A DNA stretch of 64,000 bases from NCBI RefSeq assembly GCF_900215605.1, contig NZ_OBEL01000001.1, positions 310,001 to 374,000 on the forward strand, read 5' to 3'. Each line of letters begins with the position of its first letter. The stretch's first letter is position 1. The notes beneath the pieces are model-generated. The model was not told the origin of the DNA and searched no databases. It worked only from the letters and a program-made list of their open reading frames with translations. The translations under genes and the position numbers were made by a program. Below are positions 56,680-64,000 of the stretch, one piece after another. Origin of the DNA: Cohaesibacter gelatinilyticus (GTDB taxonomy: Bacteria > Pseudomonadota > Alphaproteobacteria > Rhizobiales > Cohaesibacteraceae).

Positions 56680-57020
56680 GTCGTGTCTCCCGATCTGTGT
56701 AACAGAGCTAAGTACAGAGAAAAACAATGTAAATTGCGTATTCTCATCTCTGGGTTCTATGAAATCTTCCCGCTTTGCGGCATTTGCACAAAGGGAATAT
56801 CGGGAAGAAAATATAATTTAGAATATTCGAATATATATATTTTAAAGAATTATTCAAACTGATAAATCGTGATATCGACGATTTTTGCAGGATTGAAAAT
56901 CTGATGCTGGCAAACAAAAAATGTCTCTCTTTGGCAAAAGTCAAAGAAGACAGGCAATGTACCAAATAGGTTGAAACTCAAAGATCGTAATATGGCGAAC
57001 CATTGAAGAGAGACCAGCTC
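56680..57020. promoter_or_regulatory. Divergent promoter region with AT palindrome
   Basis: AT-rich, with the perfect 12-bp palindrome ATATTCGAATAT at 56823-56834 and a second ATTC about 20 bases on. AT-rich palindromes before YeeE/YedE genes are often bound by BigR/SqrR-type sulphide sensors; such a regulator is not in the window, so this is inference. Confidence 0.4.
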
Positions 57021-57686
57021 GTGAAGATTCGTATTCAGTTTAAAGTCCCATTTCTGTCTTCAATCGCATCCCTTGTTGGTGTGATGGTTATATGCACTCT
57101 GACAGGCGGCGTTCAGGCAGCAGAAGTTGGAGAAACGCTGGATTGCAAGAATTCAAGCGTTGTGGTCGAGCGTAGTATTTGTGATAACAAGGACCTTCTG
57201 GCTCGTCATACCGAGATGGAGGGACTGCTGGCTCATGCTGCCCGCTCACCTCGCAAGGATGCTCCTGGTCTGAAACTGGATGATAGTCAAACCGCTTGGC
57301 TGAAACGTCGTGATCGTTGCAGCAAATCATTCACCAAAATCAAATGCCTGATGCAGACTTATAATGCGCGCCTTGCTTATCTGGAGGCAAAGTTCCGCCC
57401 GGGCCGTACCAAAAGTGAGGATTGGCAATGTGAAAGTGATAAAACCACTTTTCCTGTCACATTCACCACAGGCCGTACCGCATTTGGTAAGTTTGTTGCT
57501 GCGGGTCGTGAAATGGATAAAGGCTATAAAGAATGGTTCATGGCCGAGACCGGAAAAGTAAGCGGTGAAACCCGCCAATATCTTGGTGAAAGTGAGAATG
57601 GGAGCCAGGCTGGTATCTGGTTTGGACCTAACAAGGCCAATTTCATTATGGATCGGTCCAAATTTGGCCTTGTTTGTAAAAAATGA
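57021..57686 (+). CDS. Lysozyme-inhibitor LprI-like (DUF1311) exported protein
   Basis: About 221 residues: signal peptide (PFLSSIASLVGVMVICTLTGGVQA-AE), then a DUF1311/LprI-type four-Cys helical domain (DCKNSSVVVERSICDNKDLLARH, WLKRRDRC, KCLMQTYNARLAYLEAKF) and an extra C-terminal beta domain (about 120-221) with two Cys. LprI of mycobacteria inhibits lysozyme, but most family members are uncharacterised. The GTG at 57021 is preferred over a TTG at 57003. A strong terminator follows. Confidence 0.75.
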   Translation: MKIRIQFKVPFLSSIASLVGVMVICTLTGGVQAAEVGETLDCKNSSVVVERSICDNKDLLARHTEMEGLLAHAARSPRKDAPGLKLDDSQTAWLKRRDRCSKSFTKIKCLMQTYNARLAYLEAKFRPGRTKSEDWQCESDKTTFPVTFTTGRTAFGKFVAAGREMDKGYKEWFMAETGKVSGETRQYLGESENGSQAGIWFGPNKANFIMDRSKFGLVCKK

Positions 57687-57742
57687 TCAAATCAACATCT
57701 GACCGGGAGGGTCGTTGCGACCGATCTTCCAAAATCTGCGAG

Positions 57743-57771
57743 AAAGCGCCCGACCAATCCTCGGGCGCTTT
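57743..57771 (+). terminator. Intrinsic terminator
   Basis: An 11-bp stem AAAGCGCCCGA / TCGGGCGCTTT with a 7-base loop after the LprI-like gene; the T run is short. Confidence 0.75.
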
Positions 57772-57903
57772 GGTGATTGTAGGGTTGAGCATCTCATGGC
57801 CATGCGTTTTCAGGTAAGAGCCAAAACTGAGCTCATCATCTGGATTTTGTTGGCAAACCGATTGATCCAAAGCCCGAGACTGATTGGATACTCAACGGTC
57901 ATA

Positions 57904-58632
57904 TCAGATATTTCGGCCTGCAGCGCGTTCCTGCAACCATTGCTCATTGGTTCCGCAGAACAAAAATCCATCCAACAACCCGTAGCAAGCCAATCTTGCA
58001 TCTTCCAATGAGAAACCTTCGGGATTCACGCTTCTTTCAAGCCACAAACCATCGACCAGAGAGGTGAGGCTGATGGCAACAAGGCTTGCATCAACTTCAT
58101 CTGCATTCCCTTCGATCAAGGCTACCTCTTTGATGACTTCGATCAATTCACTGCGGTAAGACGAAAACATCTCGGCTGCAGGACCGCGAATGTTCGGATT
58201 TTGGCGCAGCTCACTCCAAAAGGCCAGCATCATTGCCAGCCGGTTCTCTGAATGTCCCGACGGATCAAAGCAGGCTTCAACAAAAGCCGCCAGCCTCACT
58301 CTCGGTTCACTGTCCTCGTGCCGAACGATTTCAATGATCCCGGCAATAAAGTCATTCAGGAGGCGCTCGTAGGCATGCAATATGAGTTCGGCTTTACCGG
58401 AAAAATGGAACCGAAGCAGTCCAGGTGAAACCTCTGCACGGCGGCAGATTTCACGTACCGTGGTTGCAGAATAACCAACTTCCCCAACAGATTCAATCGT
58501 CGCCAAAATCAGCCTCTCACGTCTGACTTCCGCTTCCAGACGCGAATATTTGGGGGTCTGCTTTGCTTTGGGTGGCAAGATTTTTCTCTCTAACTGCTCT
58601 GCGAACTCCCTCAAATTACCAACCTCCATCCA
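57904..58632 (-). CDS. TetR-family regulator, BetI-like
   Basis: About 242 residues. The helix-turn-helix is RLILATIESVGEVGYSATTVREICRRAEVSPGLLRFHFSGKAEL; the C-terminal domain with VAISLTSLVDGLWLERSVNPE is the BetI type (TetR_C_6). An N-terminal charged extension of 40 residues is present. The ATG at 58632 has AAGG 5 bases upstream. It is divergent from an amino-acid-type importer, permease and GST, the likely regulon. Choline as ligand should not be assumed. Confidence 0.85.
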   Translation of the reverse strand, partial: WMEVGNLREFAEQLERKILPPKAKQTPKYSRLEAEVRRERLILATIESVGEVGYSATTVREICRRAEVSPGLLRFHFSGKAELILHAYERLLNDFIAGIIEIVRHEDSEPRVRLAAFVEACFDPSGHSENRLAMMLAFWSELRQNPNIRGPAAEMFSSYRSELIEVIKEVALIEGNADEVDASLVAISLTSLVDGLWLERSVNPEGFSLEDARLACYGLLDGFLFCGTNEQWLQERAAGRNI

Positions 58633-58765
58633 CATTGCAACCTTAAACAAACTCTCAGATCAAGATGAGTTATTATACGCTTGTAAAATAAATCTTGCCA
58701 ATGCTCTTTTTCTTTCATAGGGTCTGAAGCGGGAGATGAAATCCAATTGTTTGGGAGGAAGAATA

Positions 58766-59599
58766 ATGATGAATTGGACGAAATGTGCTTTGGGGCTTAC
58801 GGCTGTGATTGCCTTCACATCATTCGCACAAGCGGGCGAGGTTTTGGACAAGGTCATGGCTGATAAAACCATGATTGTGGCCACTAATTCCGAATATCCG
58901 CCAGCGTCTTATCTCAATTCCGAAGGAAAATTTGATGGTTTCGATGTAGATGTAGCCAAAGAACTGGCCAAGCGCTTGGGAGTTCAGGCAACATTCATCA
59001 ATCCGGCTTGGGAAGCCATCACGTCAGGAAAATGGGGGGGGCGTTGGCAGATGGCTATCGGATCCATGACCCCGACCCCTGCTCGGGCGCAAGTGCTCGA
59101 TTTTCCGGCCGTCTACTATTTCACACCAGCAGCATTTTATGTTCACCAAAAAGCATCTTACGAATCCTTGAAAGACCTCAATGGCAAGAAGATAGGTGCC
59201 AGCGCCGGATCCACCTATGAAAGCTATCTCAATAAAACCTTAAAGCTGGATGAGGCCTATTCTCCGCCTTTTGACTATCTCGTCGAACCAGGCGAGATCC
59301 GTACATATGAAACCGATACCAATGCAATGGATGATTTGCGACTTGGCGATGGTGTACGTTTGGATGCCGGCATTTCGTCGGTTCCAAACATTCATGAAGC
59401 GATCAAGAACAATTATCCTCTGCGTATTCTCGGAGAACCGGTTTTCTTCGAACCATTGGCTGTGGTCGTTGCAAAAGGTGACAAGGAATTCTCACAAAAA
59501 ACAGGTGCCATAGTCGAAGAAATGCGAGCGGATGGAACACTGAAAGCCTTGTCGATCAAGTGGTTTGGCGCAGATCTCGTGTCCACTAAAGCGAAATAA
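58766..59599 (+). CDS. ABC transporter substrate-binding protein, polar amino acid type
   Basis: A 277-residue periplasmic SBP_bac_3 protein: signal peptide to SFAQA-GE, then the class pattern IVATNSEYPPASYLNSEGKFDGFDVDVAKELAKRLGV and AGSTYESYLNK. A GSMTPTPAR segment replaces the usual SMTITPER, so the ligand may be an amino acid derivative or opine. The ATG at 58766 follows GGGAGGAAG. It leads an operon with the permease, 20 bases on, and a GST. No ATPase gene is present. Confidence 0.88.
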   Translation: MMNWTKCALGLTAVIAFTSFAQAGEVLDKVMADKTMIVATNSEYPPASYLNSEGKFDGFDVDVAKELAKRLGVQATFINPAWEAITSGKWGGRWQMAIGSMTPTPARAQVLDFPAVYYFTPAAFYVHQKASYESLKDLNGKKIGASAGSTYESYLNKTLKLDEAYSPPFDYLVEPGEIRTYETDTNAMDDLRLGDGVRLDAGISSVPNIHEAIKNNYPLRILGEPVFFEPLAVVVAKGDKEFSQKTGAIVEEMRADGTLKALSIKWFGADLVSTKAK

Positions 59600-59619
59600 G
59601 TGCAAGCGGAACCACACTT

Positions 59620-60534
59620 ATGGCCAATGTCTTTACACTCATGCAACACGCGTCTATCAGACGCGTGTTCTTGTTCATCATCCTGTTCGGTCTGTTGATC
59701 AATTTCGACTATCCAGACAATTGGGATATATCTGGACCAGTTGTGGCAGCAATCATCGCCGGGTTGATCATGCTCAACATGCACTTGGTGCTTTACTTGC
59801 CTTTTCGTGCGCAAGTAGTGGTGTTCTGGTTCGAGCTCCTGACGCTGTTCATGGTGTTCTTCTATTCCTTCGATCTGTCCTATACCTTCATTATCGAAAG
59901 GTTGCCGCTGCTGATTTTCACGGGGATCGGATATACGCTTCTCGTCTCGGCACTGTCCATCATGATAGCCAGCGGAATCGCGCTGGTCGGCGCGCTTATG
60001 AGACTGTCGAACAATGGAGCGGCATTTGCCATCTCGACATTTTATGTTTCATTTTTTCGTGGGACACCATTGCTGTTGCAGGTCTATCTGATTTATCTGG
60101 GGTTGCCGCAACTGGGGATCATTCTGGATGCAATACCGTCTGGTGTTATTGCGCTCTCTCTTTGCTATGGGGCGTATATGACGGAGATATTTAGATCCGG
60201 TATTCAGGCAGTGCCCAAGGCACAGACCGAAGCCGCACTGGCATTGGGATTGAAATCCTGGCAGATCATGCTCAAGGTTGTGCTTCCACAAGCAATCAGA
60301 ATTATCATCCCACCGACCGGAAACAACTTTATCGCAATGCTCAAGGATTCATCATTGGTCTCGGCCATGGGGGTGATGGAACTGATGTATCTCGCGCGCA
60401 CTTTGGGAAGGTCAGAGTTCAAGCATTTTGAAATGCTGATCACCGCAGCACTCATCTATTGGTTCATCAGCTTTCTGTTCGAATTGCTGCAAGGCCGACT
60501 TGAAAAGCACTTTGGGAAATCCATGAAGCGTTAA
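59620..60534 (+). CDS. Amino acid ABC transporter permease
   Basis: A 304-residue inner-membrane permease of the HisM/GlnP family. Three to four extra hydrophobic segments (about 15-85) precede the five-helix core. SFFRGTPLLLQVYLIYLGLP and the coupling helix EAALALGLKSWQIMLKVVLPQAIRIIIPPTGNNFIAMLKDSSL are diagnostic. It is coupled to the upstream binding protein. One permease gene suggests a homodimer. Confidence 0.92.
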   Translation: MANVFTLMQHASIRRVFLFIILFGLLINFDYPDNWDISGPVVAAIIAGLIMLNMHLVLYLPFRAQVVVFWFELLTLFMVFFYSFDLSYTFIIERLPLLIFTGIGYTLLVSALSIMIASGIALVGALMRLSNNGAAFAISTFYVSFFRGTPLLLQVYLIYLGLPQLGIILDAIPSGVIALSLCYGAYMTEIFRSGIQAVPKAQTEAALALGLKSWQIMLKVVLPQAIRIIIPPTGNNFIAMLKDSSLVSAMGVMELMYLARTLGRSEFKHFEMLITAALIYWFISFLFELLQGRLEKHFGKSMKR

Positions 60535-60586
60535 ATTGGGGCCTATCTCCATAATGATTAGCGTTTACCAGGTTTTGAAGGAAAAA

Positions 60587-61285
60587 ATGACATACAAGCT
60601 TTATTGGTATCCCGGCAGTGCTGCGATGGCACCCCACGCCATCTTGCATGATATTGGCAAAGATTTTGAGCTGATCGAAGCCAAAGGTGCTTTTTTGAAA
60701 AGCGCCGACTATCTAAGAAAAAACCCGAACGGGACAGTTCCTGTTCTTGTTTGTGAAAATGGCGAAACACTTTATGAAAGTGCCGCGATTTGTCAGTTTT
60801 TGGCAGAAAGGCATCCCGAGACTGGTCTTTGTCCTGCAATTGATGATCCATGCCGAGGGAAATATCTGCAATGGATGATGCATCTGACAAACACAGTCCA
60901 GGAAGCCATGACTATCTGGTGGCATCCGGATCAATATACCAACATCCCGGAAGTGCAGGCAAAACTGAAGTATGAGGCTGAAGCAAGACTGGCAAAACTT
61001 TGGCAGGTGCTTGATGGACACTTACAAGAAAATGGCCCTTTGTTGTGCGGGGACAGATTTTTTGCCTGTGACTATTACCTGGCAATGTTGATCCGCTGGA
61101 CGCGGGATATGCGGGAGCCGGGTGAGAGCTTTCCCTATCTGAACCGACTTGTGAGCATGGCAATGGCGCGTCCGGCCTATAAAAAAATGCTACAAGATCA
61201 GAATATTACTCAGAATGTTCTACCAGATACGATAGGCACCCCTTCAATGGATTGCCAATCTGAAGGAGAAGGGTTTTGCGACTAA
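60587..61285 (+). CDS. Glutathione S-transferase family protein
   Basis: A 232-residue GST: N-terminal thioredoxin fold (YKLYWYPGSAAMAPHAILHDIG, NPNGTVPVLVCENGETLYESAAICQFLAERHP), with the GTVPVL cis-proline and ESAAI glutathione contacts, then an all-helical C-terminal domain (GDRFFACDYYLAMLIRW). Ser10-type or Tyr7 activation residues are near the start. The ATG at 60587 follows AAGGAAAAA. It ends the importer operon, so it may modify the imported compound. Confidence 0.88.
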   Translation: MTYKLYWYPGSAAMAPHAILHDIGKDFELIEAKGAFLKSADYLRKNPNGTVPVLVCENGETLYESAAICQFLAERHPETGLCPAIDDPCRGKYLQWMMHLTNTVQEAMTIWWHPDQYTNIPEVQAKLKYEAEARLAKLWQVLDGHLQENGPLLCGDRFFACDYYLAMLIRWTRDMREPGESFPYLNRLVSMAMARPAYKKMLQDQNITQNVLPDTIGTPSMDCQSEGEGFCD

Positions 61286-61394
61286 CCTGAAAATCCGCAA
61301 GGATAGATTTCTGCATACCGGGCATATGATCGTGGGATTGCTTTCACCCTTCATCCCATAGCTGAGTAATCTGTTCCTTGCGGTTCAAATCAAG

Positions 61395-61772
61395 TTAGAG
61401 CTCGGAAATATCGACAAAGATTCGATAGTCTTTAATTTCGTTGCTCCGGATTTCCAGCCTCGTTGCAAAAGGTACCTCATACTCCGAGAGATCTTTTCGT
61501 GTGTAACGCACGAGCCCCTCACAAAATGCCATGGGGCCGCTTTCCCATATGCCGGTAATTGTGTGATGCATGCCGCTTATTGTGTCAAAAAAGGCCACAT
61601 TCGCGTCTTTAACAATTGTTCGCCCCGTTAGCTGGTCAAAGTTGCCAAGCTTAAAAGTTACGTCATCTGCTACATGTCGAACGACACCATCCGCATCTTT
61701 TGCATCGACTGCGGTATAAAGATCTGCGAAAAGGTCTGTATATTTCGTGATATTGTCTGTCGTAATTTTCAT
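61395..61772 (-). CDS. NTF2-like (SnoaL-type) protein
   Basis: A 125-residue cone-shaped alpha+beta protein. The helix ITKYTDLFADLYTAVDAKDADGVVRHVADDVTFKLG and the strands FCEGLVRYTRKDLSEYEVPFATRLEIRSNEIKDYRIFVDISEL match the SnoaL/NTF2 group, which includes isomerases, hydrolases and non-enzymes. The ATG at 61772 follows GGAGATAATC. It is the last gene of a leftward set with the EamA exporter and the GST. Confidence 0.8.
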   Translation of the reverse strand: MKITTDNITKYTDLFADLYTAVDAKDADGVVRHVADDVTFKLGNFDQLTGRTIVKDANVAFFDTISGMHHTITGIWESGPMAFCEGLVRYTRKDLSEYEVPFATRLEIRSNEIKDYRIFVDISEL

Positions 61773-61823
61773 GATTATCTCCAATGTCTTAGCTTTTATG
61801 TATTTGGAAGTAGGCTGTGGAAT

Positions 61824-62753
61824 TCAGCAGGCCTTCTCACCTGTTAGACGGGCATATAATTGTCTTGGATTCAGATGGCCGTTTGATATCGCAAGTCCTA
61901 AAAACAGAATTGCCAGTGAAAACACCAGTGATGGGGCAATGACTTCGCCGAATATGAGTGCTCCAAATGCAATTCCAAAAAGGGTGGCAAAGTATCCAAC
62001 CTGGGCAAAACTCACACCATCAGCGCGGCTTTGGACTTCGAACGTCAGAAGGTAGGAAAATGCCGTGACAAGACCAACACCAATCATTGCAAGCTGTGCC
62101 GGTGATGATGTTGGTTCGACACCGGACGGCTCACCAATGAGAAACAGAACGGGCCAAACAAGAAGAAGTTGCGAGAGCAATGCGCCGGTAGCCATCATTG
62201 TTGGATTACCGCTTGATGGATAGGCCTTGCTGCGAAAAACATTACCAAGCGCGAGAAACAATGGCCCTAGTATCGCAACACCAATCCATAGGAAACCGGT
62301 ATCGGCCAGATCCAAACCTGTGGTCGTTATCATGCTTATGCCGGTCAATCCGACAAGAATTCCTAAAAGGCGATGCAGGGGAAGTATTTTTCGCTCAACG
62401 ACCGAGGAGACAATGAAGGTGAAAATCGGTGAGAGAGTGATGAGCACTGAGTAAATGCTAACCGAAACTTTCCCTAAAACGGTATAGCCAACAAAACCCG
62501 GCAAACTGATGCCTAATAAACCTGCTCCTAGATAATAAAAAAGATATTGTGGCGTGAGTTGCAAGCGTTTGCCGGAGGCCAATCCCATTGCCATCAGTAC
62601 AATTGTCGCTACCAGCAATTGCCAGAACAGTGCTGTCAACGCAGGGGTTCCTGCATTGGTAGCGATTTTGGAGAGCGTGATACTTACGCCGACTAGTGCC
62701 CCAATTGCGACAATCAATGTTGACGCCGGTACGATCCGTAGAAATGAAACCAT
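61824..62753 (-). CDS. DMT-superfamily (EamA) exporter
   Basis: A 309-residue ten-helix transporter with two EamA repeats (GVSITLSKIATNAGTPALTALFWQLL... and FLWIGVAILGPLFLALGNVF...; each ends in a hydrophobic GxxLIFGE-type segment, LIFGEVIAPSLVFSLAILFLGL). EamA proteins export amino acids or other metabolites. It starts 2 bases before the end of the GST gene, so both are on one transcript. Confidence 0.9.
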   Translation of the reverse strand: MVSFLRIVPASTLIVAIGALVGVSITLSKIATNAGTPALTALFWQLLVATIVLMAMGLASGKRLQLTPQYLFYYLGAGLLGISLPGFVGYTVLGKVSVSIYSVLITLSPIFTFIVSSVVERKILPLHRLLGILVGLTGISMITTTGLDLADTGFLWIGVAILGPLFLALGNVFRSKAYPSSGNPTMMATGALLSQLLLVWPVLFLIGEPSGVEPTSSPAQLAMIGVGLVTAFSYLLTFEVQSRADGVSFAQVGYFATLFGIAFGALIFGEVIAPSLVFSLAILFLGLAISNGHLNPRQLYARLTGEKAC

Positions 62754-62755
62754 GG

Positions 62756-63709
62756 CTAAGCTCCGATCGCGATTTTGGCTTCCCGAAACTGCGAGATAGG
62801 ACCGATGGATGTAATACCTGATGGGTTTATGTGCCTATGACTTCTGAAATAATGCTCTCGAATATGCTGCATATCGATGGTAGTCACAACGTCTGGTAGC
62901 TGAGCCAATGCGCACATGTAGCGAGAAAGGTTGGGATAGTCGGCAATTCTTTTGTGATCGGTTTTAAAATGCGTGACATAGACAGCATCAAACCGAACGA
63001 GCGTTGGGAATAGCTTTAAATCGACTTCCGTGAGATCTGACCCTGCCAAATATTGCCGGTTTGCCAAAATGGTTTCAATCATGTCCAGACCTTCGAACAA
63101 TTCGACTACGGCCTGACAATAGGCTTCTTGTGTTGTGGCAAATCCTGCACGGTAAACGCCATTTCTTATTGGTTCCTGGATCAGAGATGTGATCCGGTCA
63201 ATTTCCCCTGACAAAGGATCTGGATACAGATCAATGTCGACGGCACCCAAATTGTCAAAGGCCGAATTTAGCATGCGCATCATGTCTGTTGAATCGGTGC
63301 TAACAATCTGCCTGGTTACTTTGTCAACGAGCAGTGGTACTGAAATTGCTCCGGTGTATTTGGGTTCTGCATGTTGATAGGCTTGATACAGATATTCGTG
63401 GTTTGGCATGTCTGAACTGGCATCTTCTCCGCCTTGTTGAATAATCCATCCGTTCTCGGATGAGATTGGATCCATCCAGGTCACGCTCAAGGCTTCGCTG
63501 ATCCCCTTCAAGGCAATCACCAATTCCACGCCATGACACCAAGGACAAGCTCTGGAAAGATAAAGGTGATATCGGCCAACCTCTGCCGGAAATCTTGCAT
63601 TTGGATCCGCTTCAATCCGATTACGTATTCCGCTTGGGATCCTTTTAAACTGACCATCTGTCTGTTTCGGTTTTTCGCGTAATTCACCGTCTATAAGCAT
63701 TTTGGCCAT
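62756..63709 (-). CDS. Glutathionyl-hydroquinone reductase-like GST (ECM4/YqjG family)
   Basis: A 317-residue Xi-class GST. The catalytic cysteine lies in YHLYLSRACPWCHGVELVIALKG; VTWMDPISSENGWII, SVPLLVDK and STDSTDMMRMLN are the glutathione-site segments, and the C-terminal helical domain follows. Such enzymes reduce glutathionyl-hydroquinones made from chlorinated or dopamine-like quinones. The ATG at 63709 follows AGGAGG-type GGAGGTTCC. It leads the leftward set with the EamA exporter. Confidence 0.9.
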   Translation of the reverse strand: MAKMLIDGELREKPKQTDGQFKRIPSGIRNRIEADPNARFPAEVGRYHLYLSRACPWCHGVELVIALKGISEALSVTWMDPISSENGWIIQQGGEDASSDMPNHEYLYQAYQHAEPKYTGAISVPLLVDKVTRQIVSTDSTDMMRMLNSAFDNLGAVDIDLYPDPLSGEIDRITSLIQEPIRNGVYRAGFATTQEAYCQAVVELFEGLDMIETILANRQYLAGSDLTEVDLKLFPTLVRFDAVYVTHFKTDHKRIADYPNLSRYMCALAQLPDVVTTIDMQHIREHYFRSHRHINPSGITSIGPISQFREAKIAIGA

Positions 63710-64000
63710 TGGAACCTCCTAAATGTTGATGATGATCTCAATCTAGTTCGTTCTCAATTTTTCGATAATATGCCTTCTTCGAATTACAGAGGTGAGAAAA
63801 TTTCGCCCATTCCTTCTCTCGCTTTGTCTTCGAATGTTCGAAATCCTTGCTGTTTGCCTGAGGGTACAAAACAGAGTGTCGGGAAAGGGTGGGCTCGCTC
63901 TAGTCTATGCGGGATCTGGTTAGAGCAAGCTTGGTAAAACCAGTTTAGTGAGCTTGAAACCAAGATTTTGACCTGAGCCACATATTCATCTTAAAGTGAA
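63710..64000. other. Right-edge region, no gene supported
   Basis: About 290 bases upstream of the GST. A 65-codon minus-strand frame (63784-63981) has no family resemblance. A divergent regulator may begin beyond the edge. Confidence 0.3.

Noticed and set aside
63784-63981. 65-codon minus-strand frame at right edge
   Set aside because: In-frame stop just upstream, no family resemblance.

Overview
The window reads as chromosomal DNA of an alphaproteobacterium, most likely of the order Hyphomicrobiales (Cohaesibacter or Pseudovibrio-like relatives are my best guess, not proven). Pointers are the families present (DUF2007 plus tRNA1(Val)-type methyltransferase plus S49 peptidase, TIGR01459 HAD hydrolase plus YgfZ, an NrtR-like NAD regulator, a fabI-phosphatase-aroC-ribB run, a TipF-like EAL protein) and two good CtrA-type sites (TTAA-N7-TTAA). 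Base composition is moderate, with local AT-rich islands. No rRNA, tRNA, CRISPR array, prophage or intact insertion sequence was seen.

Layout. 0-4 kb: a TPR protein running off the left edge, a 2-oxoglutarate/iron oxygenase, and an ArsR repressor divergent from two small ferredoxin-like-fold genes across an 18-bp-arm palindrome. 4-17 kb: housekeeping genes (polyprenyl diphosphate synthase, DUF2007, methyltransferase, M20 amidohydrolase, S49 peptidase, DUF418, a SplB-like radical SAM protein, the TipF-like EAL protein behind a CtrA site, HAD hydrolase, YgfZ). 17-24 kb: moaB, a WYL regulator with its divergent partner, PhzF/ArsR, and a chemoreceptor with a C-terminal PilZ domain in a scarred, AT-rich region with gene fragments on both sides. 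24-33 kb: glyQ without glyS, a ChaN-like protein, LemA-DUF2207, and a leftward run HD hydrolase - tyrosine phosphatase - NrtR-like regulator - rnhB. 33-38 kb: cupin/Lrp pair and a ferric iron importer (binding protein and fused permease). 38-47 kb: 3-oxoacid CoA-transferase, GFA, AsmA, a D-lactate/2-hydroxyglutarate-type dehydrogenase, TetR. 46-52 kb: fabI, phosphatase, aroC, ribB. 52-57 kb: TRIC-type channel, a small lipoprotein with a CtrA site, class I aldolase, a YeeE/YedE pair. 57-64 kb: LprI-like protein, a BetI-like regulator divergent from an amino-acid importer and a GST, then an NTF2-like protein, an EamA exporter and a glutathionyl-hydroquinone reductase-like GST.

The most unusual signal is non-coding. 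Between the ferric-iron binding protein and its permease (about 35.29-35.56 kb) lie four consecutive stem-loops, each with the same UGGUCCU motif in its apical loop, followed at once by a strong intrinsic terminator. I do not recognise this RNA; it looks like a multivalent small RNA or a structured leader. A second candidate small RNA on the minus strand ends at 37.66 kb. Three diverged copies of a roughly 50-bp palindromic repeat lie at 48.85, 53.17 and 55.48 kb.
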